Of a stretch of DNA of 64,000 bases, positions 44,623 to 54,781 are shown piece after piece. The notes beneath the pieces were generated by a model. That model made no database searches. It was not told the origin of the DNA and saw only the letters and a program-made list of their open reading frames with translations. Positions within the stretch are counted from its first letter, which is position 1. Every line of letters begins with the position of its first letter. Both the position numbers and the translations under genes were made by a program. This stretch comes from Phycisphaerales bacterium (GTDB taxonomy: Bacteria > Planctomycetota > Phycisphaerae > Phycisphaerales > SM1A02): NCBI GenBank assembly GCA_009691705.1, contig SIAR01000009.1, forward strand, positions 1-64,000, read 5' to 3'.

Positions 44623-45798
44623 ATGTCACAACTGACCTACCGAACCGCTGGCGAATCGCATGGACCCGCGCTGATTTCGCTTATCGAAGGAATGCCATCT
44701 GGCGTCACGATTGACGCAACGTTTGTTGACGCCGAACTGCATCGTCGTCAAGGTGGATATGGCCGCGGGGCACGGCAGCGCATTGAAAGTGACCGCGCAA
44801 CATTTCTCTCGGGTCTGCGCCACGGCGAGACAATTGGATCGCCCATCGCAGTGCAGATTGCCAACGCTGATTCGCGCTTGGACGACAATGAGAAGACGCC
44901 GCCGGTCTTTCGCCCTCGGCCTGGCCACGCCGATCTGGCGGGAAGCATCAAATGGTTGACGACCGACTGCCGCGCGACTCTCGAGCGCGCGAGCGCACGC
45001 GAGACTGCGGCGCGCACAGCGGCCGGTGCGATTGCGCAGTGCCTGCTGCGTGCCTTTGGAATCGAGTGCTTCGGATTCGTGCGCGGCGCACTCGCCGCGA
45101 CGAGTTCCGTCGCACCGACCCACGCGACACTCTCACAGTTGCGCATCGCCCGCGATGCGAGTGAGGTGTATTGCCCCGATGTGGCGGCATCCACTGCGAT
45201 TGTGCAGTCGATTCATCAAGCAAAGATCGACAAAGACACTGTGGGTGGAGTGTGTGAAGTGCATGTGTTTGGCGTGATTCCAGGACTCGGCTCGTGCGCT
45301 AGCAGCGACCTGCGGCTCGACGCGCGACTCGCAGGCGCGGTGATGGGAATCCAAGCCTTCAAGTCGGTCGAAATTGGACTCGGTCACGAAGTCGCACGAC
45401 GCACGGGTAGTCAGGTGCACGATGCGATTCACTTCGACGGCGCGAGAACTGGCGAGTCGCACCTCGGATTTGTTCGTCCAACGAATAATGCCGGAGGACT
45501 CGAAGGCGGTATGACCAACGGCATGCCCATTGTCGTGCGCGGCGCGATGAAGCCAATTTCAACTCTCTTGCGCGCACTACCCAGCGTCGACTTGCGCACC
45601 CACGAACCAACGCAGAGTCAGTACGAACGGTCAGACATCAGCGCCATCGGCGCAGCAAGCGTGGTGATGCAGAGTGTCGTCGCGTTCGAAGTCGCGCGCG
45701 CCCTCCGCGAAAAGTTTGGCGGAGACTCGCTTGGTGAGATGCGCGCTAACTACGAGGCGTTTCTCACTGCGGCCCGCGCGCTAGGCGCACCAAGGTAA
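44623..45798 (+). CDS. aroC: chorismate synthase
   Basis: A 391-residue enzyme with the three family signatures: GESHGPAL, GRGARQRIESD and the C-terminal NNAGGLEGGMTNGMPI. It uses reduced FMN to turn EPSP into chorismate. ATG at 44623 gives MSQLTYRTAGESHG, the normal N-terminus, and excludes the longer frame that reads through aroDE. Pairs functionally with aroDE in the shikimate pathway. Confidence 0.96.
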   Translation: MSQLTYRTAGESHGPALISLIEGMPSGVTIDATFVDAELHRRQGGYGRGARQRIESDRATFLSGLRHGETIGSPIAVQIANADSRLDDNEKTPPVFRPRPGHADLAGSIKWLTTDCRATLERASARETAARTAAGAIAQCLLRAFGIECFGFVRGALAATSSVAPTHATLSQLRIARDASEVYCPDVAASTAIVQSIHQAKIDKDTVGGVCEVHVFGVIPGLGSCASSDLRLDARLAGAVMGIQAFKSVEIGLGHEVARRTGSQVHDAIHFDGARTGESHLGFVRPTNNAGGLEGGMTNGMPIVVRGAMKPISTLLRALPSVDLRTHEPTQSQYERSDISAIGAASVVMQSVVAFEVARALREKFGGDSLGEMRANYEAFLTAARALGAPR

Positions 45799-45801
45799 GC
45801 G

Positions 45802-46827
45802 TCAGGGAATCAGTTTCTTCCAGGCAGCGTCATCGAGGGTTATGATGAGTCGGTCCTCAGCCTGCACCATCGTTAGCGCCGCGGCCATGTCGCTGAATGT
45901 CTTTGGATCGATTGCCTTCTCGCCCTTGACGTTTCCTGCCGCCATCATTCCAACCATCGAAAACACACTGCGCGTTGTGGTCGCCCACGCTTGATTGAAC
46001 TCGCCGGCCGACTCTTTGGTTGCGAACGTCATCGCCATGCGAACGGTTGGGTTGGGTCCAAAGTTAACGGCAGCCGAAACTGTTGTGAGTTGCTCGAGCG
46101 GCTCCATGAATCCGCCCAGAAACATAGCCATTCCCGAAGTGTCACTGTCAAATGCGGTGGCGCAAGCCGCCTTGATTTCAGTCGTGACGCGCATACCGAA
46201 AGAGACCGCTGAGCCAGAAAGTGCGTTGAGGGCACCGTCGAGTTTCTGCGCGCCGATCAGATCAGGAACAGCAGGAAGTTTCTCATCTGGATTCGCCTTC
46301 AGCCAATACCAACCCTGTCCGAGACTCTCAACGATCACCGCGACGTCGAACGCCTTGGCGACCACACTTTGAATGTCCCCCTGCGAACTGGCGCTTGTGG
46401 TCTGCACGAGAATCATGATGCCATCCTGTTCAATAGGAAGCACGGTGTATGACTCGAGCATCTGCTCTGCCGCGGTGCCATCGACAATCACATAGATGGC
46501 CTTGGCATTGATCTGTCGCAGCGACGCCATCGTCTCGTCGAGTCGTCGCATGTCTTGGTTGTTGGCTGGTTCAAGTTTTGCCGCTTGCTCGTTGAGGACC
46601 TCTGTACCCTGCGCCAATGCCGAAATTGTCGACTGCGACAACATTGTGGCGAACGCCTTGGTCGTCTGTCGCAGCGATTCGCTGCTGAGTCCGCTCGTCG
46701 AGATGCGTACAACTCCGGCAGTTGTCGCGCTCACGGCCGCCACGGGGAAATTGTCAGATACTCCGCACGCCGTCAGCGCAAGAAGAGTGATCGAGGTCAG
46801 CAGCGCACGGATGGGTGAGATGTGCAT
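45802..46827 (-). CDS. putative lipoprotein, 341 residues
   Basis: It has an N-terminal lipoprotein signal with lipobox LTAC at residues 18-21, then a soluble domain rich in Ala, Thr and Ser. Blocks such as VAVIVESLGQGWYWLKANPD and TTVSAAVNFGPNPTVRMAM suggest an alpha/beta domain, but no family was recognised. It is convergent with aroC, 3 bases apart, and divergent from asnB by 49 bases. Confidence 0.68.
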   Translation of the reverse strand: MHISPIRALLTSITLLALTACGVSDNFPVAAVSATTAGVVRISTSGLSSESLRQTTKAFATMLSQSTISALAQGTEVLNEQAAKLEPANNQDMRRLDETMASLRQINAKAIYVIVDGTAAEQMLESYTVLPIEQDGIMILVQTTSASSQGDIQSVVAKAFDVAVIVESLGQGWYWLKANPDEKLPAVPDLIGAQKLDGALNALSGSAVSFGMRVTTEIKAACATAFDSDTSGMAMFLGGFMEPLEQLTTVSAAVNFGPNPTVRMAMTFATKESAGEFNQAWATTTRSVFSMVGMMAAGNVKGEKAIDPKTFSDMAAALTMVQAEDRLIITLDDAAWKKLIP

Positions 46828-46876
46828 CGACCAAGTCTAGCGTTGCGCAGGCGCGAGCGACTCGTATGCTTCTTGT

Positions 46877-48781
46877 ATGTGCGGCATTGCGGGCTTCATC
46901 GACCGAAGCGGTCTCTCTCGCGATGCGGGTTTGATACTGCGCGCAATGGGTGGGCAATTGGCGCACCGCGGTCCTGATGATTCTGGGTTCTGGTGGGACG
47001 AGAAGGCGCGCATCGGTTTCGCCCACCGCCGACTATCGATTGTCGACCTCACTGCGGCGGGCCATCAACCGATGGCGAGTGCCTCTGGCCGTTTCATGCT
47101 CGTGACCAACGGCGAGATCTACAACGCCCCGCAACTTCGCGCAGAACTTGCGAATCGCGGCGCGCACGCGTGGCGCGGTCACAGTGATACCGAAGTCATG
47201 CTCGCAGCCTTCGACGCGTGGGGAGTCGTCGATGCAACCAAACGTTTCGAAGGAATGTTCGCGTTCGCGGTCTACGACTTTGCAGAGCAAGTACTGCAGT
47301 TGGTGCGCGATCGCATTGGAGAGAAGCCGCTCTACTACGGATGGATCGAAGGCAACTTTGTCTTCGCAAGCGAAATCGATTCATTGCGGGCTGGGTCGAC
47401 GGCGCACCTCGAGATCGACCGTGACGCGGCCGCAGCGATGCTGCGATTTGGACATGTGCCGGCACCACTCTCGATTTACCGTGGCATCTCGAAGTTGCTG
47501 CCGGGTCACATTGCAACCTGGCGCGTCACTCCGGCGCTGGTGCGTTCAACACCGCCGACCCTCGAGCAGTATTGGAGCGCAGCAGCAGTCGCTGAGTTCG
47601 GGTGTGCGAATCCGCTTTCAGATTCGATTGATTCGCTCGTCGATCAGTTCGAGGTGCGCCTTGAGCGCGCTGTGCGCGCGCGCATGATCTGCGACGTTCC
47701 ACTCGGCGCGTTTCTCTCAGGTGGAATCGATAGCGCGCTCGTCGTCTCGATGATGGCGCGCATGAGCAAGTCGCCACTCGAGACGTTCACCATTGGATTC
47801 GAAGACGAGGCCTACGACGAGAGTGCGGGAGCACTCGAGGTCGCTCGTGCGCTCGGCACAAAGCACCACAGACTGCGGGCAACGGCGCGTGATGCCGTGG
47901 CGATCGTGCCAACTCTCAGTCAGATCTACGACGAGCCATTCGCCGATAGCAGTCAGATTCCCACGGCGATGTTGAGTGTGCTCGCGCGATCGCGCGTCAC
48001 CGTCGCACTCTCAGGGGATGGCGGCGACGAGGTCTTTGGCGGATACGACCGCCACGTCTTCGCTCCCCAGATTTGGAAAGCCACCCACCGCCTGCCGCGC
48101 TTTGCGCGAAAGCTCTTAGCGCTGCTCTTGCGCGAGCGTAGTGGTCTCGAAAGAGTCTCGCGCATGGCATCCATTCTTGAAGCATCAAACTTCGCTGAGG
48201 TCTGCCGGGCGCTGGCAGCGACCAGCTACCGCTGCGATGGGCTCGTGATTGGCGCAGGACACCCGCCGCACTGCGCGGGCAACGCACTCTTCAGCGCGGG
48301 TCTCACCGACCTCACAGCACAGATGATGCAGGGCGATCTTGTTTCCTATCTCGTCGATGACGTCTTGGTCAAAGTCGACCGCGCCTCGATGGCCGTGGGA
48401 CTCGAGGTGCGCTGTCCAATGCTTGATCACCAACTCATCGAATGGGCGTGGCGCGTGCCGATGCGAGCAAAGGTCGGCAAGCTGCAAGGCAAACTGATTT
48501 CGCGCCGACTCGCGGCTCGGCTCTGCCCACAAACCACTTCAACTCGTCCAAAGCAGGGCTTTGGCGTTCCACTCGCGCAGTGGATGTGCAACGAACTGCG
48601 ACCGTGGATCGAAGACCTGCTTGCCCCCGACCGGATCGCGCGCGATGGGCTTCTCGATCCCAAGCGGGTGCGCGCGTTGTGGGAGGCATTCCTCGCCGAA
48701 GACAACAGCGATCGCCACTTGATTTGGGCGATCGTGATGTTTCAGAGTTGGCTCGACCAGACGCGCGCGCCGCGCACCTAA
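46877..48781 (+). CDS. asnB: asparagine synthase (glutamine-hydrolysing)
   Basis: A 634-residue enzyme. Cys2 of MCGIAGF is the glutaminase nucleophile, with HRGPDDSGFW, GHQPM and TNGEIYNA in the class II amidotransferase domain. The synthetase domain has the ATP loop FLSGGIDSALV and LSGDGGDEVFGGYDRH. It makes asparagine, or amidates a cell-surface precursor, from glutamine and ATP. The neighbouring flippase allows a surface polysaccharide role, which is an inference. Ends 4 bases into the convergent flippase gene. Confidence 0.93.
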   Translation: MCGIAGFIDRSGLSRDAGLILRAMGGQLAHRGPDDSGFWWDEKARIGFAHRRLSIVDLTAAGHQPMASASGRFMLVTNGEIYNAPQLRAELANRGAHAWRGHSDTEVMLAAFDAWGVVDATKRFEGMFAFAVYDFAEQVLQLVRDRIGEKPLYYGWIEGNFVFASEIDSLRAGSTAHLEIDRDAAAAMLRFGHVPAPLSIYRGISKLLPGHIATWRVTPALVRSTPPTLEQYWSAAAVAEFGCANPLSDSIDSLVDQFEVRLERAVRARMICDVPLGAFLSGGIDSALVVSMMARMSKSPLETFTIGFEDEAYDESAGALEVARALGTKHHRLRATARDAVAIVPTLSQIYDEPFADSSQIPTAMLSVLARSRVTVALSGDGGDEVFGGYDRHVFAPQIWKATHRLPRFARKLLALLLRERSGLERVSRMASILEASNFAEVCRALAATSYRCDGLVIGAGHPPHCAGNALFSAGLTDLTAQMMQGDLVSYLVDDVLVKVDRASMAVGLEVRCPMLDHQLIEWAWRVPMRAKVGKLQGKLISRRLAARLCPQTTSTRPKQGFGVPLAQWMCNELRPWIEDLLAPDRIARDGLLDPKRVRALWEAFLAEDNSDRHLIWAIVMFQSWLDQTRAPRT

Positions 48782-50391
48782 GCCAGCGCATCGGGCGGCT
48801 GATGATCGTCGTTGATCACGAGCAGTTTGCAGACAATGCGACGTGCTTTGACAGGCAGCAAAAAGAGCAGCGCTTTCAAATTATTGATGTAAGCAAATCG
48901 CAAAAGTGTGAGGCTGATGAGGCTATAGATGAGCACCGACATCACAAGTTCAACTCCCGCGCTGGTTGTTAGCGAGCCCGCGATGCTTGAAGTCACCCCA
49001 TGTGTTGCGACGACCGCAAGAATGGCGTAGAGCGGCGTCGCCCACAACTCGTAGTGAACAACATCACGGTCAGCCCCAGACTGCAGCATGAGCTTGCGTG
49101 TTTGGATGTACGCAGAAATCGAACTGGTCGCTCCGACGCCGACCACCAACGCGATTGCAATTGTGGGACCGGTGAGCGCGAATGCGTTCACCGCAATGAT
49201 TGCGAGAAACGCGCCGATGACTTTCGCTGCAGTGCGCCAACTGAGCAGTTCGAGGTAGCGCGCCCAGCGGCGCATGCCAAGCACCGGTCCTTCGACCACC
49301 CCCTGCACCGTCGGATAGGCCAAGAAAACGGCGCTCAACATGACAGGCCAAATGCTGTGCTGCCACTTCTCTCCCCAGACCAGCCGCTCGAGGCTGGGGT
49401 AGAACGCCGCAATTGAGAGCACAAACAGTGGTGCGAAGATGATGCCGGCGTTGAACGCTGCGGCGAGGTTGGCATCTTCTAGCTTCTTGTTGCCGCGCGC
49501 GAGCGCGCCGTAGGGGGCGAGCACTCCTGCGATCGTGCCAGTCAGCATCCGCATCGGTTGCGTCACCATTTGAACAGAGAAGTAGTACACGCCGAGCGAT
49601 GCGATTGGAACGAACAGACTTGCGATAAACGAATCGACCTGATCCATCAGAGAGATCATCACACTGATTCCTAGCGGGTATCTGACGAGCGCAAAGGTCG
49701 GCCCAATCCAGAGGGCTGGCACGGCGAAATCGCTGCGATGAAAGTCAGCCCAGATGCAAGTGAGCGACGCCTGCAAGAGAATCGCGACCACCTGAGCAAT
49801 GACAAAGGTCATCGCCCCGTATCCGTTCTTGGCGCAGTAAAAGGCAGTGCCCAATTTCACAACTGCCCCCAAGACGTCGATCCATGCGATCGTTGTGAAT
49901 CTCAAACTCGAAACCAACTTCGCGCGGGGGTAGAACGACAACTGCTGTATCAGCGAAAGGCCTGCCATCCAGAGCAGCAGCCATCCAAGCTGTTTCTGCT
50001 CGAAGTACCACTCGGCGGGCATCGCAGCTCCCGATGTGAGGAGCGCGCCCAGCGTGGCAAAGATGATCGATGTTCGCAACAATCCGCCGCCAACGCTGGC
50101 GTACTCCTCTCTCTTCATCGACTGAAAAACGATGCCGGTGCCCCCGCCGCGCATCACAAGTGTGAAGGCGGTTATCCCAAGTGCGATGGCGTACAGACCA
50201 AACTCGTCAGCGGTGAGATACCAAGCTGTAATGAACTGCGTAATGAGCCCACTGAAGCGGGCCGCAATACTCGCTAGGATCGAAACTACGATGTTGATAG
50301 TTCTGGATCTGGACAAGCGGTCCTGCTCCCCAGAATGATTGAAAAGAGGCGGCGCGGGGCAAACTGTTCGCTCCGTTTCTGCACAAAGCAT
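48778..50391 (-). CDS. polysaccharide flippase, Wzx/MOP family
   Basis: A protein of 512-537 residues with about twelve to fourteen hydrophobic segments. The order of helices and the PLGISVMISLMDQVDSFIAS and SVQMVTQPMRMLTGTI blocks match O-antigen/teichoic-type flippases. These move lipid-linked sugars across the inner membrane. ATG at 50391 is the longest frame; TTG at 50316 with a GGAGCAGG ribosome-site candidate gives a more typical N-terminus (LSRSRTINIVVSILAS). The gene tail overlaps asnB by 4 bases. Confidence 0.82.
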   Translation of the reverse strand: MLCAETERTVCPAPPLFNHSGEQDRLSRSRTINIVVSILASIAARFSGLITQFITAWYLTADEFGLYAIALGITAFTLVMRGGGTGIVFQSMKREEYASVGGGLLRTSIIFATLGALLTSGAAMPAEWYFEQKQLGWLLLWMAGLSLIQQLSFYPRAKLVSSLRFTTIAWIDVLGAVVKLGTAFYCAKNGYGAMTFVIAQVVAILLQASLTCIWADFHRSDFAVPALWIGPTFALVRYPLGISVMISLMDQVDSFIASLFVPIASLGVYYFSVQMVTQPMRMLTGTIAGVLAPYGALARGNKKLEDANLAAAFNAGIIFAPLFVLSIAAFYPSLERLVWGEKWQHSIWPVMLSAVFLAYPTVQGVVEGPVLGMRRWARYLELLSWRTAAKVIGAFLAIIAVNAFALTGPTIAIALVVGVGATSSISAYIQTRKLMLQSGADRDVVHYELWATPLYAILAVVATHGVTSSIAGSLTTSAGVELVMSVLIYSLISLTLLRFAYINNLKALLFLLPVKARRIVCKLLVINDDHQPPDALA

Positions 50392-50469
50392 AGCGAGGTC
50401 AATGCGATGTTGCAGCCGAGGGTCGCATTCAACTCGTAGGGACTGTGCGTAGTACCCTTGGCGCGAGTA

Positions 50470-50952
50470 ATGAGTGCACTTCCAAAGAATTGGACGGCAG
50501 AATTGAATGGATGCGCCAACGTTGCAGAATCACTCGCCGTGGTCGTTCGTGCGTTCGGCGGGGATACGGGAACGCTGCATCTAAAGTGGCCCGATGGTCT
50601 CTTACACCTTGAAGCGGTCGTGGGCGCTTTCCCGCCGCCTGTGATGGATGCGATTCGCACTATTCCAATCGGCAAGGGGATGGCCGGCCTCGCTGCACAA
50701 CGGCGCGAGCCTGTCACGGTTTGCAACCTGCAGAGTGACACTTCCGTAAACGTGCGACCGGGAGCCCGCGCCACTGGAGCGGAAGGGGCGATCGCGAGTC
50801 CATGCTTTGGTGGAGTCGATGGCAATGAGGTCGTCGGCGTGCTTGGCGTTGCGAACTTTGCGCCGCGCGAGTTCTCACCGATCGAGCACCTTGCTCTGCT
50901 CGAGTGCGGACGCGCGCTGTGCGGTCGCTGGTCGAATCAGGCGCGGTGCTGA
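50470..50952 (+). CDS. GAF-domain protein
   Basis: A 160-residue single-domain protein. The patterns TGTLHLKWPDGLLHLEAVVG, PIGKGMAGLAAQRREPVTV and GVLGVANFAPREFSPIEHLAL match GAF domains. GAF domains bind small ligands or mediate signalling; no output domain is fused. ATG at 50470 gives the natural start. It marks the left border of an accessory island containing transposase relics. Confidence 0.75.
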   Translation: MSALPKNWTAELNGCANVAESLAVVVRAFGGDTGTLHLKWPDGLLHLEAVVGAFPPPVMDAIRTIPIGKGMAGLAAQRREPVTVCNLQSDTSVNVRPGARATGAEGAIASPCFGGVDGNEVVGVLGVANFAPREFSPIEHLALLECGRALCGRWSNQARC

Positions 50953-50974
50953 TGCGCAGACGTTGGGCGACGCG

Positions 50975-51266
50975 CCTGCGTTGTCCCCGCAGTCGCCACT
51001 CTCGCTCATGGCGTGTCCAACAACCCGTCGTGAAAACAGATCGATCATGGCGGCCATGACAAAACATGTACGCAAATCCTTCGCTCGCATGAATCGCTTT
51101 CGCATCGGTGACCCACTCGCGTAGTGCGTTCTCGCCAATGTCGAGATCAGACGCGACGCGGAAGGATCGGGCGATCCCTGATCTGGCAGAGCCGAACGGC
51201 CTCTGCTTTGAACTCGGGCGTTAAGGATCGACGTGGGCGCTTGGCCCGTCTCGATGCTTTGACCAT
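50975..51266 (-). pseudogene. IS3-family transposase relic (OrfA start joined to an OrfB core fragment)
   Basis: Minus-strand translation from 51266 gives KRPRRSLTPEFKAEAVRLCQ, the start of IS3-type OrfA, then a frame change to SDLDIGENALREWVT, still OrfA. After an internal loss it continues as AMIDLFSRRVVGHAMSES, the DDE core of OrfB. No intact frame remains. The fragments are in the order expected for an IS3 element, with most of OrfB missing. Confidence 0.8.
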
Positions 51267-51351
51267 GAAACACTCACCTTGCGAGCATTCTCGCTAATTT
51301 GGGTGTCCACAACATCGAGGCAAGGTCAAACTACACGCAGCACAACAAGTC

Positions 51352-51735
51352 TCACTTAATCAGAAAGTCTTCTTTCTTCTTGCCGGATTTTAGTTCGGCG
51401 ACCATCCAGCGTGGCGGCTTGCCACGACCAGCCCAAGTCTCACCCTTCTTGTTGCGATACTTCGGCTTGACCTTCAGTCTCTTGTCGTTTGCCTTTAGGG
51501 TCTTTCCTGCCTTCGCTGTCGCCTTGCCAACTTTCATTATGGATTGTCCGACGAATGCTTTCATCGTTTGCCCGGCTGCACTCAAGTGAGCAACGGTCAA
51601 GCCGTGCGTGCGCATTGTCGCCTTGATCGATTTAACCGCCTTCTCAATTTTGGCGGTTTCTTCGGTGCGGAGTTTTTCAGCCCGCTTAGTGAGGCTGGCG
51701 ATTCGTTGCATGACTGTTTGATAACTGGTTGGCAT
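51352..51735 (-). CDS. H-NS-family nucleoid protein
   Basis: A 127-residue basic protein. The N-terminal half is helical or coiled-coil (MQRIASLTKRAEKLRTEETAK). The C-terminus is the H-NS DNA-binding motif: PKYRNKKGETWAGRGKPPRW, with the W-x-G-R-G-x-x-P core. H-NS binds AT-rich DNA and silences foreign genes. ATG at 51735 is preferred because TAGGAAA precedes it; GTG at 51753 is possible. Such proteins are typical of proteobacteria, and this gene sits between transposase relics, so horizontal acquisition is likely. Confidence 0.85.
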   Translation of the reverse strand: MPTSYQTVMQRIASLTKRAEKLRTEETAKIEKAVKSIKATMRTHGLTVAHLSAAGQTMKAFVGQSIMKVGKATAKAGKTLKANDKRLKVKPKYRNKKGETWAGRGKPPRWMVAELKSGKKKEDFLIK

Positions 51736-51780
51736 TGTTTGTTTCCTATTCACCCGGAATGGGACTGGTCAAGTTAAAGA

Positions 51781-51797
51781 TGGTTTAACGTAAACCA
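51781..51797. promoter_or_regulatory. inverted repeat upstream of the H-NS-like gene
   Basis: TGGTTTAACGTAAACCA has 7-bp perfect arms around ACG. It lies 46 bases upstream of the H-NS-like start codon in an AT-richer stretch. It could be an operator or autoregulatory site; no direct evidence. Confidence 0.35.
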
Positions 51798-51853
51798 CCT
51801 TACCTAAGATTAACTACTCCTGGGTTGGGGAGTGAGCTTACCACACTTTCGTG

Positions 51854-52005
51854 GACAGGTTGACTATACCGCGAGTTGGCAGGATTGCCATCGCAGTGCC
51901 AACGTAATCGGGCTGACACATCCGTTGGCTGAGTGCGCCCGCTGATGATTACAAAAGTTCTCAATGCATTCACTGACGGCGTGCCGAGCATGCGTTTGTG
52001 TCGCG
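51854..52005 (-). pseudogene. IS3-family transposase OrfB C-terminal relic
   Basis: Minus-strand translation reads RRFATQTHARHAVSECIENF then CNHQRAHSANGCVSPITL, ending in a stop at about 51866. It matches the usual end of IS3 OrfB transposases (Y-I-E-x-F-Y-N-x-x-R-x-H-S-A-L-G-Y-x-S-P). No upstream OrfB sequence precedes it; the clpB 3' end starts 94 bases away. It is upstream of the H-NS-like gene, so it is not colinear with the other relic. The rest of 51736-52098 shows no gene. Confidence 0.75.
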
Positions 52006-52098
52006 AACCTGCGCCACGCGAACGATGCCCGTCGCGCCGTCCGCTGACGCGCAATACCCATCCTGCGCAAACAGCCTGCTCGCCTCCCGTGCCGCTGC

Positions 52099-54723
52099 TC
52101 ACCGCACGGGTGACTCGCTGGGCATCTTGCGATCTTTGTTGAACGTGAAATTCTGCGAAGTGAAATCGACCGTAACGCTGTCGCCGTCGCTGAACTCTCC
52201 ACCCAAGATTCCCGACGCGATCGCATTCTCGATGCGCTGCTGAATCACACGCTTTAGCGGTCGTGCGCCAAACTGCGGGTCGTAACCCTCTGCGGCAAGC
52301 GCCGCGAGCGCAGCGGGGGAGATCGTCAATCCGATCCCGCGCTGCACGAGTCGTCGGCGCAGTAGGCCGAGTTGAATCTCGACGATGCCAGCAAGATGCG
52401 TGCGGTCGAGTTGATGAAAGACAACCGTCTCGTCAATGCGATTGAGCAACTCAGGACGCATCTGCTTCTTGAGTATGCCGCGCACGTGCGCTTCGATCAC
52501 CGCGTCTGGCTGTCCAGCCTCGGAAAGTTCGAGGATCGCACTCGATCCAATGTTGCTGGTCATCACGATGAGTGTGTTGGCAAAGTTCACGGTGCGACCT
52601 TGACCATCGGTGAGCCGTCCATCATCGAGCACTTGCAAGAGCACGTTGCTCACATCAGGATGCGCCTTCTCGAATTCGTCAAAGAGAACAACGCAGTATG
52701 GACGGCGGCGAACTGCTTCTGTCAGTCTTCCACCCTCGTCGTATCCGACGTAGCCAGGAGGGGCGCCGATCAATCGCGCCACCGCGTGCTGCTCCATGTA
52801 CTCGCTCATGTCAATGCGCACCATCGCATCCTGTGAATCGAAGAGCAACTCTGCGAGTGCCTTGCAGAGTTCAGTCTTGCCAACACCAGTGGGACCCAAA
52901 AAGAGAAACGATCCAATGGGACGGTTGACCTCGCCCAGCCCAGCCCGACTTCGCCGCACAGCTTGCGCTACCGCGCGCACGGCCTCCTCTTGCCCGATCA
53001 CCCGTCGGCGCAACGCATCTTCGATGTGCAGCAGTTTCTCGCGCTCGCTCTCGACCAGTTTCGATACTGGAATTCCAGTCCATTTCGCGACAACCTCTGC
53101 AATCGCCTCTGGATCGACCTCTTCCTTTACCAGCGCTCCACCAGCCGCAATGCGGGCGCGAAGCGATGCCGCCGCATCGGCCTTGCGAAGTTCGAGATCG
53201 CGAATCTCGCCATGTTGAATGCGCGCAGCGCGTTCGAAATCTCCGCGCCGTTGCGCTTGATCAAAGGCGACGCGGCGCGACTCGATCTCGCGGTCGATCC
53301 CTTTGATCGTGTCGAGGTCTTTCTTTTCGATGTTCCACTGCTCGGTCATCGTGCGATCTTGCTCGCGTTCGCCGGCAAGTTCTTGATCGACGCCGGCCAG
53401 AAGCTTGGCGCTCTGGGGGTCTTTCTCCATCTGAAGGGCAGCCTTTTCAATCTCAAGACGGGTGATGTTGCGGCGGATCGCATCGAGCGCAGCAGGCATC
53501 GAATCGTTTTCAATACGCAGTCGACTCGCCGCCTCATCGAGCAAATCAATCGCTTTGTCGGGCAGAAAACGATCGCTGATGTATCGGTGCGAAAGTTCGA
53601 CGGCAGTCACGAGCGCTGCGTCTTGAATGCGAACGCCGTGGTGCGCCTGATATCGCTCTTTGAGCCCGCGCAGAATCGCAACAGTGTCTTCGAGCGATGG
53701 TTCGCCGACAAATACGGGGGCAAAACGCCGCTCGAATGCCGCATCTTTCTCGACGTGTTTGCGGTACTCGTCGAGCGTTGTTGCTCCGATGCAGTGCAAC
53801 TCGCCGCGGGCGAGGGCCGGCTTGAGCAACTGTCCAGCGCCGACCGCACCTTCCCCTTGACCGGCGCCAACAATAGTGTGCAACTCGTCGATGAAGAGAA
53901 TGATCCGCCCATCACTAGAAGCAACTTCGCGCAGCACCGCCTTCAGTCGCTCTTCAAATTCGCCGCGATACTTCGCACCTGCCAGCAACTGTCCAACATC
54001 GAGCGTGATGATGCGCGACGCGCGCATCGATTCGGGGCAGTCCCCATTCACGATGCGCTGGGCGAGTCCCTCGGCGATCGCCGTCTTGCCAACGCCTGGC
54101 TCTCCAATCAGCACGGGATTATTCTTCGTGCGCCGCGAAAGCACTTGCATGCAGCGGCGAATCTCTTCGTCGCGACCGATGACAGGATCGAGCTTGCCCG
54201 CCGCCGCGAGTTCGTTGAGGTCTTTTCCGTACTTCTTGAGCGCCTCATACGAACTCTCGGCTCCTGGATCGTGGATGCCTTGCACTCCGCTCGCCTTGCG
54301 AATCTCGCGCGCGGCGTTTTCGAGCATGCGTGCGTCGACTCCAACGGCGGCGAGTACATCTTTGCCTGCTCCGCGCGTCTCGGCGATTGCCACGAGCAGG
54401 TGATCGCTCGAGACGTAACTATCTTTCATCTTCTGGGCGAGCCGCTGCGCCGCGCCGATGGTCTCGGTGAAATCGCGACCAGCCGCCGCAGATGCCCCTT
54501 GCACGCGCGGTTGTCGCGACAACTGCGCAGTTGCGGTCGCAGCGATGCGCGCGGCATCGAGCCCCGCCTTCGAAAGCACGCTTGCCGCGGGACTTTCTTT
54601 CTCACTCAACAGCGCGCTGAGCAAGTGAAGCGAACTCACTTCGCTGTGTTGATCGCGCACTGCGAGCGCCTGAGCTTGCGAGAGAGCCTGTTGAGCGAGT
54701 GTTGTGAATTTGTCGAAGTTCAT
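52099..54723 (-). CDS. clpB: ATP-dependent disaggregase ClpB
   Basis: An 874-residue Hsp100. The N-terminal Clp_N repeats cover residues 1-150. The first AAA domain has GEPGVGKT and [14 protein letters not shown]. The middle coiled-coil domain (about 405-525) separates ClpB from ClpA and ClpC. The second AAA domain has [14 protein letters not shown], the pore loop [13 protein letters not shown] and [14 protein letters not shown]. With DnaK it rescues aggregated proteins under heat stress. The C-terminus (residues about 850-874) is adjacent to the transposase relic but appears complete. Confidence 0.96.
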   Translation of the reverse strand: MNFDKFTTLAQQALSQAQALAVRDQHSEVSSLHLLSALLSEKESPAASVLSKAGLDAARIAATATAQLSRQPRVQGASAAAGRDFTETIGAAQRLAQKMKDSYVSSDHLLVAIAETRGAGKDVLAAVGVDARMLENAAREIRKASGVQGIHDPGAESSYEALKKYGKDLNELAAAGKLDPVIGRDEEIRRCMQVLSRRTKNNPVLIGEPGVGKTAIAEGLAQRIVNGDCPESMRASRIITLDVGQLLAGAKYRGEFEERLKAVLREVASSDGRIILFIDELHTIVGAGQGEGAVGAGQLLKPALARGELHCIGATTLDEYRKHVEKDAAFERRFAPVFVGEPSLEDTVAILRGLKERYQAHHGVRIQDAALVTAVELSHRYISDRFLPDKAIDLLDEAASRLRIENDSMPAALDAIRRNITRLEIEKAALQMEKDPQSAKLLAGVDQELAGEREQDRTMTEQWNIEKKDLDTIKGIDREIESRRVAFDQAQRRGDFERAARIQHGEIRDLELRKADAAASLRARIAAGGALVKEEVDPEAIAEVVAKWTGIPVSKLVESEREKLLHIEDALRRRVIGQEEAVRAVAQAVRRSRAGLGEVNRPIGSFLFLGPTGVGKTELCKALAELLFDSQDAMVRIDMSEYMEQHAVARLIGAPPGYVGYDEGGRLTEAVRRRPYCVVLFDEFEKAHPDVSNVLLQVLDDGRLTDGQGRTVNFANTLIVMTSNIGSSAILELSEAGQPDAVIEAHVRGILKKQMRPELLNRIDETVVFHQLDRTHLAGIVEIQLGLLRRRLVQRGIGLTISPAALAALAAEGYDPQFGARPLKRVIQQRIENAIASGILGGEFSDGDSVTVDFTSQNFTFNKDRKMPSESPVR

Positions 54724-54781
54724 AGGTCTGGTTTCAGAGCAATACTCGTGCCATCACCATGCAGCTTGGATTGCTGGGGAA

